Assembly: GCF_004214895.1 (NCBI RefSeq)
Contig: NZ_CP035952.1
Location: 3,978,501 to 4,042,500 of the forward strand
Origin: Pseudomonas tructae
GTDB lineage: Bacteria > Pseudomonadota > Gammaproteobacteria > Pseudomonadales > Pseudomonadaceae
DNA: 64,000 bases
Direction of reading: 5' to 3'
Both the position numbers and the translations under genes were made by a program. The notes under the pieces were generated by a model that saw nothing but the letters and a program-made list of their open reading frames with translations, searched no databases and was not told the DNA's origin. Below are positions 1 through 15,605 of the stretch, in pieces; the stretch's first letter is position 1, and each line of letters starts with the position of its first letter.

Positions 1-7387
<7,387 letters not shown>

Positions 7388-7443
7388 CGACTTTCATCCA
7401 TCCAGGGGAACAACGAGCCTGCAGGCCCGGTAGTTCCAGAAAA

Positions 7444-7467
7444 ACGGATGACAGCGCCTGAAAATTA
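7444..7467 (-). promoter_or_regulatory. Candidate PvdS iron-starvation box before the NRPS
   Basis: On the minus strand TAATT (7467-7463) is followed by exactly 16 bases and then CGT (7446-7444), about 57 bases before the NRPS start. The known iron-starvation sigma PvdS recognises TAAAT-N16/17-CGT, so this is a one-mismatch site. The same TAATT-N16-CGT form occurs before mbtH at 17242-17265, and both also carry CTGTC between the two halves. The match between two pyoverdine genes is the main support. Confidence 0.65.
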
Positions 7468-7612
7468 GCCGCGAGCGCGAGTTCCTCACAGGCCTTTGAA
7501 ACATTTGCTTTCAACTAACCCTGCGGGTTTTACGATTCTCGTTCGTCTTATCTATTGCAGTCCCAAGGCTGAGCATTGGCTCGACCTCAATTTCTCTGAA
7601 AAGACACCTGCA

Positions 7613-8815
7613 ATGTCCCAGAAAGCGAAAAAGTCCAAATCCAGGCTGTGGTTCCTGGTGCATAGCTGGCTCGCCCTGCCGATCTGGTTTTTCGTCCTGA
7701 TCGTCTGCGTCACCGGCACCCTGGCGGTGGTCAGCCAGGAAATCGTCTGGCTGGCCAACCCCGATGTACGCGCCAGCAAGCCTGATGGCGACGCCGAGCG
7801 GCTGAGCTTTCAGCAGGTCCTCGATGCCCTGCACAAGGCCGAGCCGGACATGGCCGTGAATTTCATCAGCCAGCCCGATGGCTCGCACTTCGCCCTCACC
7901 GCCTCGGTGGTGTTCCCCGACGGCAGCGCACCGACCCTGTATGTGAACCCCTACACCGGGGCGATCCAGGGCAAGAGCCCGTCATTCAGCTTCGAGGCCT
8001 TCACCCGGGCCCTGCATGGCTGGTGGCTGGTGCCCTTCACCAACGGCTACAGCTGGGGCTGGTACCTGGTGTCGCTGCTCGGCCTGCCGATGCTGGCCTC
8101 GCTGGTCACTGGGCTTGTGGTCTATAAACGGTTCTGGAAGGGTTTCTTTAAGCCGACCTTGCGTTTCAATCACGGCGCGCGGATTTTCTGGGGCGACTTC
8201 CACCGCCTGAGCGGCATCTGGTCGATCTGGTTCATTGCCGTGATTTCCATCACCGGCACCTGGTTCCTGATCCAGGCGATCCTGGGGGACAACCACATCA
8301 CCATCTCCACTGAACCGGTGGTGCCGGTGATTGCCCGTGAAGACGTGCCACGCACCGAATCGGGTGCACCGGCCCCGCGCATCAGCCTGGATGAAGCCAC
8401 GCGCATCGCCAAGGAGCAGATCCCGGGCCTTGACGTAAGCTTCGTGTCCCTGCCCGGCAACGCCTATGCCCACGTCTACCTGGGCGGTCGCGGCTGGTAT
8501 CCGCTGATGTTCCAGACGGTCAACGTCAACCCGTACAACAGCAAGATCGAGGCGCAGTTCCTGATCGATGACCGCTCGACCCTGGAGTTCGTCACCGAGT
8601 CCATGCGCCCACTGCACACCGGTGACTTCGGCGGCCTGACGATCAAGCTGATCTGGGCCTTCTTCGGCCTGGTACTGTCGATGATGGTCTTGAGCGGCCT
8701 GCTGATCTGGACCAAACGTACGGCCCAGGCCACCGCCGCCGCCCTCAAGCGTGAGCAGCGACCTCGCAAGCAAACCGCCACTGCCACCGATACCGCCACG
8801 GAGGCCAGCCTATGA
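7613..8815 (+). CDS. fpvG: FpvG-like PepSY-associated inner-membrane protein (ferripyoverdine reductase)
   Basis: 400 residues, first gene of an eight-gene operon matching P. aeruginosa PA2403-PA2410. The protein has the PepSY-TM layout: an N-terminal membrane helix (residues about 16-38, rich in W/F/L/I/V), a periplasmic PepSY-like region, helices near 130-160 and 200-225, and a final helix near 345-370 (AFFGLVLSMMVLSGLLIW). FpvG is known as the inner-membrane reductase that releases iron from ferripyoverdine in the periplasm. The frame is open upstream to 7496, but the start at 7613 (MSQKAKK) fits the family and places a basic stretch before the first helix; no strong ribosome site precedes it. 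Around 7530-7552 the sequence ACGATTCTCGT is a possible but weak Fur-like site. The stop overlaps the next start by four bases (ATGA). Confidence 0.88.
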   Translation: MSQKAKKSKSRLWFLVHSWLALPIWFFVLIVCVTGTLAVVSQEIVWLANPDVRASKPDGDAERLSFQQVLDALHKAEPDMAVNFISQPDGSHFALTASVVFPDGSAPTLYVNPYTGAIQGKSPSFSFEAFTRALHGWWLVPFTNGYSWGWYLVSLLGLPMLASLVTGLVVYKRFWKGFFKPTLRFNHGARIFWGDFHRLSGIWSIWFIAVISITGTWFLIQAILGDNHITISTEPVVPVIAREDVPRTESGAPAPRISLDEATRIAKEQIPGLDVSFVSLPGNAYAHVYLGGRGWYPLMFQTVNVNPYNSKIEAQFLIDDRSTLEFVTESMRPLHTGDFGGLTIKLIWAFFGLVLSMMVLSGLLIWTKRTAQATAAALKREQRPRKQTATATDTATEASL

Positions 8816-9348
8816 GCAAGGCAGCAGTTGCGCCGCAAAGCCCGTTGAGCCGCTTTTGGCACAAGTGGCGTTTTCACCTGAACGTCCTGTTATTGCTGAT
8901 TCCGCTCGGCTTCATGCCCAAGTACTTTGCCGATGCCGCGTTGTTTCGCGGTGACAGCGGCCTGGGCGAGCGTGAACTGGGTGAGATCAAAGTCGGCCCG
9001 TGGAGCGTGCAACTGGCCGAGTTGCGCGATGAGCCGCCACGCGCCGATGGCCCGGCCGGTTATTTCAAGTCCTTCAATCTGGCCCTGTGCCAGGCCTGTA
9101 TCCCCGAGGTCAAGGCGGCTTACCTGCGCATCGGCAAACCGCGCAGCCTGCGCGCCGCCGGTACGATCTTCTTCGGCACCCCGTACCGCATGGGCACCAG
9201 CCTGCCGATCCCGGCCAAGACCCGCGCGGACGCTGAAATCTGGATCACCCTCGAAGGCTGGGACGGCAGCATGCAGCAGGCGGCCATCCCCCTGAGCAAG
9301 GCTTCGCCGGCCACCGTCGCCTGGCTGAACAAACAAGGAGGCAAATGA
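8812..9348 (+). CDS. fpvH: FpvH-like membrane-anchored protein
   Basis: 178 residues. The N-terminus is cationic (SRFWHKWRFHLN) and is followed by one hydrophobic segment near residues 21-32 (VLLLLIPLGFMP), so a single-pass inner-membrane protein with a periplasmic domain is likely. A Cys-x-x-Cys motif (CQACIP, near residue 92) sits in the periplasmic part and could bind metal or act in redox chemistry. In P. aeruginosa FpvH (PA2404) is an accessory protein that works with FpvG in iron release from ferripyoverdine. It starts within the fpvG stop and ends with the fpvJ start overlapping, so the two are translationally coupled. Identity rests on order, length and membrane layout. Confidence 0.82.
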   Translation: MSKAAVAPQSPLSRFWHKWRFHLNVLLLLIPLGFMPKYFADAALFRGDSGLGERELGEIKVGPWSVQLAELRDEPPRADGPAGYFKSFNLALCQACIPEVKAAYLRIGKPRSLRAAGTIFFGTPYRMGTSLPIPAKTRADAEIWITLEGWDGSMQQAAIPLSKASPATVAWLNKQGGK

Positions 9349-9662
9349 TGAAGTTGCGCACGCTGCTCCTGCCGTTATTGCTGCTCGGCGCTGCCGGCCA
9401 GGCGTTGGCCCACAACCCGATGTGCGAATGCAAGCCGATCGATGGCGGGCAGATCGAATGTACTGGTGGTTTTTCCGATGGCAGCGGCGCGCCAGGGGTG
9501 ACCCTGGATGTGATCGGCTACGACGAGTCGATCCTGGTGCCGGGCAAGCTGGGGGAAAACTCCAAGCTGACCTTCAAGCGCCCTGAAGGCGAGTTCTACG
9601 TGCTGTTCGACGCAGGCCCCGGCCACGTGGTGGAAATCGACCACGCAGATATCGAACCATGA
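9345..9662 (+). CDS. fpvJ: FpvJ-like small periplasmic protein
   Basis: 105 residues with a clear signal peptide (KLRTLLLPLLLLGAAGQALA, cleavage after ALA near residue 23). The mature part begins HNPMCECKPIDGG, with a His and a Cys-x-Cys pair near the N-terminus, and a further Cys near residue 40, plausible metal ligands. The rest looks like a small beta-rich domain. In P. aeruginosa FpvJ (PA2405) is part of the FpvGHJK set needed for periplasmic iron reduction. Two adjacent ATGs (9345 and 9348) are possible; AAGGAGG at 9335-9341 fits the second slightly better. It overlaps both neighbours by four bases. Confidence 0.82.
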   Translation: MMKLRTLLLPLLLLGAAGQALAHNPMCECKPIDGGQIECTGGFSDGSGAPGVTLDVIGYDESILVPGKLGENSKLTFKRPEGEFYVLFDAGPGHVVEIDHADIEP

Positions 9663-10228
9663 GCCGGGTCCAGGTGGTGCGCCCCGCCGGCGCCGGGCAT
9701 GAAACCCTGTACGTGCTGCTGGTCAGCCTGCTGATCCTGGCGCTGGCCGCCGGCATCGTCGCCCTGCGCGGCGAGCGCCATGACGAGGTCAGCTTCGAGG
9801 CCCATCAACTGGATGCCCGCCGCGACCTCAATGCGGCCGAGCAAGGGGTGTATGCCGACTTGCGGGTGGCCTTCGACGAGATCCAGGCGCGCCGCGAAGA
9901 GGAATCGCACCTGCTGGCCGTCGAGGTCCTGGCCGAAGAAGGTTTCCCGCCCTTCGTCGCCGATGCCAGCGCCGCCAGCCGTGGCCAGCACCAGTGGCAA
10001 CTGCTGCCACAGCAGGCCTACCTTGGCCTGAGCCAGGCCAGCACAGTGGCCGGCAGCTTCCTACTGCTGGTGCCCCAGGCCCATGACGGCGCCGCCGATG
10101 TCTGGCTGCAGCGCAGCCCGAGCGCCAGCGTGCCTGCCGAGCTCAGCCAGGCCGCTTTGATCGCCGCGGGCTGGCAACAGATCGCCGCCCACTACGACGC
10201 CGGCGTCACCCGCCAGCATCGCCACTGA
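9659..10228 (+). CDS. fpvK: FpvK-like membrane-anchored protein
   Basis: 189 residues. One transmembrane helix near residues 18-37 (LYVLLVSLLILALAAGIVAL) is followed by a charged, probably coiled-coil stretch (residues about 40-85, many E/R/A) and a globular C-terminal part. It matches FpvK (PA2406) by position as the fourth gene of the operon and by single-pass topology. FpvK is an accessory component of the ferripyoverdine iron-release machinery; its precise role is not established. The start overlaps the fpvJ stop (ATGA), and 28 bases separate it from fpvC, the largest gap in the operon. Confidence 0.8.
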   Translation: MSRVQVVRPAGAGHETLYVLLVSLLILALAAGIVALRGERHDEVSFEAHQLDARRDLNAAEQGVYADLRVAFDEIQARREEESHLLAVEVLAEEGFPPFVADASAASRGQHQWQLLPQQAYLGLSQASTVAGSFLLLVPQAHDGAADVWLQRSPSASVPAELSQAALIAAGWQQIAAHYDAGVTRQHRH

Positions 10229-10256
10229 CACACTGCTACTGACACAAGGACGCCCC

Positions 10257-11174
10257 ATGTTTCGCGCACCCCTCGCCCGTCGTCTTCTGACTGTGTTGCT
10301 CGCCTGTGCCCTGCCCGCCCTGGCCCTGGCCGAGAATGGCAAGCCGCTACGCATCGGCATCACCCTGCACCCGTACTACAGCTACGTGAGCAATATCGTC
10401 GGTGACAAGGCCGAGGTGGTGCCGCTGATTCCGGCAGGCTTCAACCCCCATGCCTACGAGCCACGGGCCGAGGACATCAAGCGCATTGGCACCCTGGACG
10501 TGATCGTCCTCAACGGTGTAGGCCATGACGATTTTGCCGACCGCATGATCGCCGCCAGCGAGAAGCCGAACATCGCCACCATCGAATCCAACAGCAACGT
10601 ACCGCTGCTGGCCGCCACCGGCGTGGCTGCGCGCGGTGCCGGCAAGGTGGTCAACCCGCACACCTTCCTGTCGATCAGCGCCAGCATTGCCCAGGTCAAC
10701 AATATTGCCCGCGAGCTGGGCAAGCTCGACCCGGACAACGCCAAGTACTACAGCCAGAACGCCCGCGCCTATGCCAAGCGTCTGCGCAAGCTGCGCGCCG
10801 AGGCCCTGGCCCAGGTCACCGAAGCGCCGGGGGCGGAGTTTCGCGTGGCGACCATCCACGCCGCCTACGATTACCTGGTGCGCGAGTTCGGCCTGGAGGT
10901 CACCGCCGTGGTCGAACCGGCCCACGGCATCGAACCGAGCCCCAGCCAGCTGAAGAAGACCATCGACCAGCTCAAGGCGCTGGACGTGAAAGTGATCTTC
11001 TCGGAAATGGACTTCCCTTCAGCCTACGTTGAAACCATCCAGCGTGAGTCGGGGGTGAAGATCTACCCGCTGACGCACATCTCCTACGGCGACTACAGCA
11101 AAGAGAAGTACGAGGTCGAAATGAAGCGCAACCTCGACACCGTGGTGCGGGCGATCAAGGAGTCCCAGGCATGA
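10257..11174 (+). CDS. fpvC: FpvC, periplasmic metal-binding protein of the Fpv ABC system
   Basis: 305 residues with a signal peptide (VLLACALPALALA, cleavage near residue 24). The mature protein is a cluster A-I (ZnuA/TroA-type) solute-binding protein. Visible metal-site features are His in GITLHPYYSYV, the PHAYEPRAEDI motif typical of the family, the later ATIHAAYDYL motif and the acidic SEMDFPSAYV near residue 250. FpvC in P. aeruginosa is reported to bind ferripyoverdine or released iron in the periplasm and pass it to the FpvDE transporter. The family commonly binds Zn, Mn or Fe, so function here is taken from the operon. A GACACAAGGACG ribosome site precedes the ATG; the stop overlaps fpvD. 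Confidence 0.88.
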   Translation: MFRAPLARRLLTVLLACALPALALAENGKPLRIGITLHPYYSYVSNIVGDKAEVVPLIPAGFNPHAYEPRAEDIKRIGTLDVIVLNGVGHDDFADRMIAASEKPNIATIESNSNVPLLAATGVAARGAGKVVNPHTFLSISASIAQVNNIARELGKLDPDNAKYYSQNARAYAKRLRKLRAEALAQVTEAPGAEFRVATIHAAYDYLVREFGLEVTAVVEPAHGIEPSPSQLKKTIDQLKALDVKVIFSEMDFPSAYVETIQRESGVKIYPLTHISYGDYSKEKYEVEMKRNLDTVVRAIKESQA

Positions 11175-11920
11175 CCATGGCCCAAGCACTGATCACCCCT
11201 GCCTGCGGGCCGCAGATTACCTTCAGTGAGGTGGACCTGACCCTGGGCCGCACGCGGATCCTCGACCAGGTCAGCTTCACCGTCGCCGCCGGCAGCGTGC
11301 ATGCGCTGGTCGGGCCCAACGGCGGTGGCAAGAGTTCGTTGATCAAGACCCTGCTCGGGCAAATGCCGCACCAGGGCCAGCTGACCCTGAGCTGGCCAGG
11401 TGATGAACAGGTCATCGGCTACGTGCCCCAGGCCCTGGAATTCGACCGTGGCCTGCCGATGACCGTGGACGATTTCATGGCTGCCATGTGCCAGCGCCGA
11501 CCGGCGTTCCTCGGCCTGTCGCGCAAGGTTGCGCCGGCGATTGATGCGGCGCTGGAGCGGGTCGGCATGCTCGACAAGCGCAAGCGGCGCATGGGTGCCC
11601 TCTCGGGTGGCGAGCGCCAGCGCGTGCTGCTGGCCCAGGGGCTGATCCCGGCGCCGCAGTTGCTGGTACTCGATGAGCCGATGTCGGCACTGGACGAGGC
11701 CGGCATCCAGGTGTTCGAGCGCCTGCTGCACGATTGGCGCGCCGCCGGCACCACGGTGCTGTGGATCGAGCATGACCTGCAAGCAGTCGCCCGCCTGGCC
11801 GACCGGGTCACCGGCCTGAGCCGCCGGGTGTTGTTCGACGCCCCGCCGAAACAGGCGCTGACCCCGGACCGCCTGCTCAGCCTGTTCTCCATTCACCCCC
11901 GCTGCGAGAGCGTCGCCTGA
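11171..11920 (+). CDS. fpvD: FpvD, ATPase of the Fpv ABC transporter
   Basis: 249 residues, a complete ABC ATPase. Walker A is GPNGGGKSS near residue 54, the Q-loop is VPQALEF, the signature is LSGGERQ near 142, Walker B is LLVLDEP near 162, and the switch His is in WIEHDL. Closest in layout to zinc/manganese-type importers (ZnuC/SitB group). It powers FpvE for iron uptake across the inner membrane. ATG at 11171 overlaps the fpvC stop; a second in-frame ATG at 11177 is possible. Its stop codon shares one base with the fpvE start (TGATG), so the ATPase and permease are translationally coupled. Confidence 0.9.
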   Translation: MTMAQALITPACGPQITFSEVDLTLGRTRILDQVSFTVAAGSVHALVGPNGGGKSSLIKTLLGQMPHQGQLTLSWPGDEQVIGYVPQALEFDRGLPMTVDDFMAAMCQRRPAFLGLSRKVAPAIDAALERVGMLDKRKRRMGALSGGERQRVLLAQGLIPAPQLLVLDEPMSALDEAGIQVFERLLHDWRAAGTTVLWIEHDLQAVARLADRVTGLSRRVLFDAPPKQALTPDRLLSLFSIHPRCESVA

Positions 11921-12819
11921 TGAACTACGAAGAATTTCGCCTGCTGATCCAGGGCTGGGCCACTGCGGGTTACCTGCCCGAAGCCCTGGCCTACGGCTTT
12001 GTAGTCAATGCCCTGCTCGCCGGCCTGATGATCGGCCCGGTGCTCGGCGGCCTCGGCACCCTGGTGGTGGTCAAGCGCTTTGCCTTCTTCTCCGAAGCGG
12101 TCGGTCATGCGGCGCTCACCGGCGTTGCCATCGGCATCCTGCTCGGCGAACCCTACACCGGCCCGTACGGCAGCCTGTTCGGCTACTGCCTGTTGTTCGG
12201 CATCCTGCTGAATTTTCTGCGTAACCGCACCGGCCTGTCGCCCGACACCCTGATCGGCGTGTTCCTCTCGGTGTCCCTGGCCCTGGGCGCCAGCCTGCTG
12301 CTGATGCTGGCCGGCAAGATCAACGTGCACATCCTCGAAAACGTGCTGTTCGGCTCGGTGCTGACCGTCAGCGGCCAGGACCTGCTGGTGCTGGGCATCG
12401 TCGGCAGCCTGGTGCTGGCCCTGGCCCTGCCGCTGTACAACCGCATCATGCTGGCCAGCTTCAACCCGCAGCTGGCGGCAGTGCGTGGGGTGGCAGTGAA
12501 AAGCCTCGACTACCTGTTCGTGGTGCTGGTGACCCTGGTCACCGTGGCGGCGGTCAAAGTCATCGGTGCGATCCTGGTCGGCGCCCTGCTGGTGATTCCG
12601 GCAGCGGCGGCGCGCTTGATCAGCCAGTCACTCAAGGGCTTTTTCTGGGCCTCGGTACTGATCGCCACCCTGAGCACCCTGGTCGGGATCCTGCTGCCGA
12701 TCGTCTTCGACCTGCCCGTGCCTTCGGGCGCGGCGATCATCCTGGTCGCTGGCTGCTGCTTCGCCCTCGCCGCCCTCGCCCGCGGCCTTGTTCCACGCCT
12801 GCAAGGAAACCCGGCATGA
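11920..12819 (+). CDS. fpvE: FpvE, permease of the Fpv ABC transporter
   Basis: 299 residues, very hydrophobic, with about eight predicted membrane helices typical of ABC-3 family permeases (ZnuB/TroC group). The segment GPVLGGLGTLVVVKRFAFFSEAVGHAALTGVAIG is the conserved region of this family, with SEAVGHAAL the most characteristic part. It pairs with FpvD and receives substrate from FpvC and perhaps FpvF. Its start overlaps the fpvD stop by one base and its stop overlaps the fpvF start by four, as expected for a tight operon. Confidence 0.9.
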   Translation: MNYEEFRLLIQGWATAGYLPEALAYGFVVNALLAGLMIGPVLGGLGTLVVVKRFAFFSEAVGHAALTGVAIGILLGEPYTGPYGSLFGYCLLFGILLNFLRNRTGLSPDTLIGVFLSVSLALGASLLLMLAGKINVHILENVLFGSVLTVSGQDLLVLGIVGSLVLALALPLYNRIMLASFNPQLAAVRGVAVKSLDYLFVVLVTLVTVAAVKVIGAILVGALLVIPAAAARLISQSLKGFFWASVLIATLSTLVGILLPIVFDLPVPSGAAIILVAGCCFALAALARGLVPRLQGNPA

Positions 12820-13718
12820 CCTTCAAACTCCAGCACCTGTGCCTGGCCTTGGCGCTCGCCGGGCTGCCAACCCTGAGCCTGGCCCAGACACCAAAGCCTG
12901 CCAAGGTCACCGTACTGGCCTCGCTGCCGGTGACCAACACCCTGGCCAGCGCCCTGCTCGACGGCACCTCGGTGCAGTTGCAGCGCGCAGCCCCGGCAAA
13001 CATTCCGGCGTCGCGTCAGCCTTCGTACTTCAGTGGCCGTGGCGGTGCGAGCCTGCAAAAAGCGGCGAACGGGGCTGATGCGGTGATCGGCCTGCGTTCG
13101 ATCTGGAGCGACGACCCGCTCTACCCGGTGGCCCGGCGCAGCAATATCCGCATCGTCGAGATCGATGCCGCGCGGCCGGTGGACGGCGCCCTGCCGGGCA
13201 TCGCCGTGCAGGGCAACAACGGCTTCGCCGGTTATCCGTGGCTCAACCCGACCAATTTTGGGCGCATGGCCGATGTCCTGGCCAATGACCTGGGACGCTT
13301 GAGCCCGGCCGACCAGGCGAAGATCCAGAGCAACCTGGCCAGCCTCAAGCGCCAGTTGCTTGAGCTCAGCGCCGGCAGCGAGGCGCGCCTGGCCGAGGCG
13401 GACAACCTGAGCGTGGTCAACCTGTCGGAGCGCCTGGACTATCTGGTCAGCGGCCTGAACCTGGACCTGATCGATCATCCGCAGGTGGCGGATGAGCAGT
13501 GGGATGCGGCGGCGCTCAAGCGTCTGGGCGATGAGCTCAAAGGTCAGGACGTGGCACTGGTGCTGCATCACAAGCAGCCGAGCAAGGACGTGGCCGAGGT
13601 GATTGCCGCCTCGGGGGCCAAGTTGCTGGTGGTGGAGACCGATGCACAGGATTCGCTGGCGGGGTTGAAGGCCAGTGTTGAGCAGGTGGTCGGGGCGTTG
13701 GTGGCGGGCAAGAGCTGA
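12816..13718 (+). CDS. fpvF: FpvF, second periplasmic binding protein of the Fpv system
   Basis: 300 residues with a signal peptide (CLALALAGLPTLSLA, cleavage near residue 23). It is a ZnuA/TroA-fold protein but diverged: the His-rich metal motifs of FpvC are absent, while a YPWLNPTNFGRMADVLANDL stretch and a late LVLHHKQPSKDVAEVI segment remain. In P. aeruginosa FpvF (PA2410) binds ferripyoverdine together with FpvC, and two binding proteins in one operon are a hallmark of this system. It is the last gene: five bases after its stop begins the stop codon of a convergent gene. Confidence 0.86.
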   Translation: MTFKLQHLCLALALAGLPTLSLAQTPKPAKVTVLASLPVTNTLASALLDGTSVQLQRAAPANIPASRQPSYFSGRGGASLQKAANGADAVIGLRSIWSDDPLYPVARRSNIRIVEIDAARPVDGALPGIAVQGNNGFAGYPWLNPTNFGRMADVLANDLGRLSPADQAKIQSNLASLKRQLLELSAGSEARLAEADNLSVVNLSERLDYLVSGLNLDLIDHPQVADEQWDAAALKRLGDELKGQDVALVLHHKQPSKDVAEVIAASGAKLLVVETDAQDSLAGLKASVEQVVGALVAGKS

Positions 13719-13723
13719 GGGCC

Positions 13724-14803
13724 TCAGCGCTTCATACAACGCTGGTAACGCTCATCCACCCGCTTGGCAAACCAGGCCGTGGTCAGTTTGCGGGTGATCT
13801 TCGGGCTTTTCAGTTCGATCCCCGGTAGCTGCGCCCGTGGCAGCGCCCTGCCCGCCGCGCCGTCGGCCAGGGCGAAAACACCCTTGTACAGGCGGGTGTC
13901 TTCGAACGCCAGGCTGTCGCCCTGCTCCAGCTGATTGCGGATACTCAGATTGCGCAAGTCCAGCTTCGCCCCCAGGCGCCGCGCCGCCCGCTCGGTACTG
14001 CCCGGCATGATCGCCCCCGGCGCGATCAGGTCGCCGTCCAGCGCCAGCGCCACACCACTGGCCCGGCTCAAGGCGCTCTGGAACCCCGCGTTGCGGCTGG
14101 CGTACCAGCCGGCATTGAAGTCGCCAAAGCGATAGAGCTGGCGATCATAGTGAGTGGGATATCCGAGCAAATGCGCAATACCGAAGTACATGCCGCCACG
14201 ACGGCTGAAGACTTCCTGGCGAATGGTCCCGGCATAGGTGTAGGGATAGCCCTGGGCATGCTGCTCGGCAAAGTCGATGCTGACCTGCATCGGTCCGCCG
14301 GTGCGCACCGGGTTGAGGTCGCCGAGCAAGGTGCGGCCCAAGGGCACGCTGCCAATTAGGTCATCGAAAATCGCGCTGAGCTGCTTCTCACTGCGCACGG
14401 CCGCGAGGCGCTCGCTGTAGGTCTTGCCGTTCGGTGAGCGGGTCTGCAGGGCCACGTTGACCAGCATCTGCGGGATATGCAGGCTGGCGGCGCGGCGATC
14501 GATCTCTTGCCGGGCGATGCGACCCAGGCCCGGCACTTGCGGATCGGCCTGGAAGGTCGACTCCTGCTCGGTGACCGCCAGCACTGCGCACAGGTTGCTC
14601 TTGCTGGGGTCGATCTTCTGCGCGGCAAAGGCACTCTGGATATCCCGTGCCCAGCCTTCACGGTCATTGGCGCTGGCCGGCAGCAGGCGCACGATCTGCG
14701 CACGCACCTTGGCCGGGGCCTGCTCAGGGGCTTCACGTTGAGTGACGCAACCCTGAACCGCCAGCAGCGCGCTGATCACAACCAGCCAACCGGGTACTTG
14801 CAT
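13724..14803 (-). CDS. DUF1615-family lipoprotein
   Basis: 359 residues. The N-terminus is a lipoprotein signal (VVISALLAVQGC, Cys near residue 19), so the protein is probably outer-membrane anchored. The body resembles the DUF1615 family: AVLAVTEQESTFQADP looks like the catalytic Glu region of lytic-transglycosylase-like folds, and GGMYFGIAHLLGYPTHYDRQLYRFGDFNAGWY is a long conserved block. A cell-wall role is possible but unproven. I took the start at 14803, preceded by GGGAGAG, not the longer open frame to 14863. It converges on fpvF with a five-base gap and has no apparent siderophore role. Confidence 0.8.
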   Translation of the reverse strand: MQVPGWLVVISALLAVQGCVTQREAPEQAPAKVRAQIVRLLPASANDREGWARDIQSAFAAQKIDPSKSNLCAVLAVTEQESTFQADPQVPGLGRIARQEIDRRAASLHIPQMLVNVALQTRSPNGKTYSERLAAVRSEKQLSAIFDDLIGSVPLGRTLLGDLNPVRTGGPMQVSIDFAEQHAQGYPYTYAGTIRQEVFSRRGGMYFGIAHLLGYPTHYDRQLYRFGDFNAGWYASRNAGFQSALSRASGVALALDGDLIAPGAIMPGSTERAARRLGAKLDLRNLSIRNQLEQGDSLAFEDTRLYKGVFALADGAAGRALPRAQLPGIELKSPKITRKLTTAWFAKRVDERYQRCMKR

Positions 14804-14863
14804 GGGCTCTCCCGCCGCATCTGGCAATAGCTGCACAGTAACGGCGGTGGGGCGCGACTGCAA

Positions 14864-15532
14864 TCAGCAGCCCGGCTTGCTCAGTTGCGTGCCAATGGTC
14901 ACGGCGGTGATGGCCGCCGCTTTGAAACTCTGCAGAGCGACCGGGTCGAAGCTTCGCTCGCAGTTGAATTTGGTTTCCATGACAAAGTCTTCGCCTTTGT
15001 GCTTCTTCATCTCGTCCGCCCATTGGTTCGAAGCGGCGATGGCCGCGTCCTCGGTGAGCATGACTTCGGCCAGGACCTGGGTAAAGCCAATCGCCCGCGG
15101 CCCTTCCCACAGGGCATACACCGACGGATCGGCGGCGTTGCCACACATTTCCAGGCAGTCGGCATAGAACTCCAACGGGCCACCGGTGGACTCATGCAGC
15201 GCAGCGACGGTCAGCGGTTGATTGGCGGCCGGGGCAAAGTCGCCGATGAACGAGTGCAAGTCGGCCTTGCAACTGGGCGACAGTTGCAGGCGCAACTCAT
15301 TGATGCTGCCGCCGGCCGCGTCGGCGGTGATTTCGCAGCCCTGCACCTTGTAGGTGTGCTTGTCACCGAAGCTGGTACGGGCGACGCCGGCGACCGATTC
15401 GAAGTACTTGAGGTTGCTGCCGAGCATTTCACCATTGAAGACCTGGGCGACAGTAGCCTGGGCCTGGGCGAACAGCGGCAGGCAGGCCAGGGTCAGGGCC
15501 GAGCCGATCGTCAGCAATGCACGCGGTTTCAT
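14864..15532 (-). CDS. Secreted protein of unknown function
   Basis: 222 residues with a clear signal peptide (ALLTIGSALTLACLPLFAQA, cleavage near residue 23). I do not recognise the family. The mature part has about five Cys (VQGCEI, SPSCKA, DCLEMCGN, FNCERS and the final GC), suggesting disulfides in the periplasm or outside the cell. The start at 15532 is preceded by AGGATG at a good distance; the frame is open further upstream but without secretion features. It lies 60 bases before the DUF1615 gene in the same direction and may share its transcript. Confidence 0.75.
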   Translation of the reverse strand: MKPRALLTIGSALTLACLPLFAQAQATVAQVFNGEMLGSNLKYFESVAGVARTSFGDKHTYKVQGCEITADAAGGSINELRLQLSPSCKADLHSFIGDFAPAANQPLTVAALHESTGGPLEFYADCLEMCGNAADPSVYALWEGPRAIGFTQVLAEVMLTEDAAIAASNQWADEMKKHKGEDFVMETKFNCERSFDPVALQSFKAAAITAVTIGTQLSKPGC

Positions 15533-15605
15533 CTGAACATCCTGTAAGCAATGAGGTGGCGCGCACTGTAATGCAGCGCTGCGGGCAACACCACTGCCCG
15601 CGCGT

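Noticed and set aside
7530..7552. Fur box before fpvG
   Set aside because: ACGATTCTCGT is symmetric but matches the Fur consensus only loosely, and no PvdS box fits there either; too weak to list as a site.
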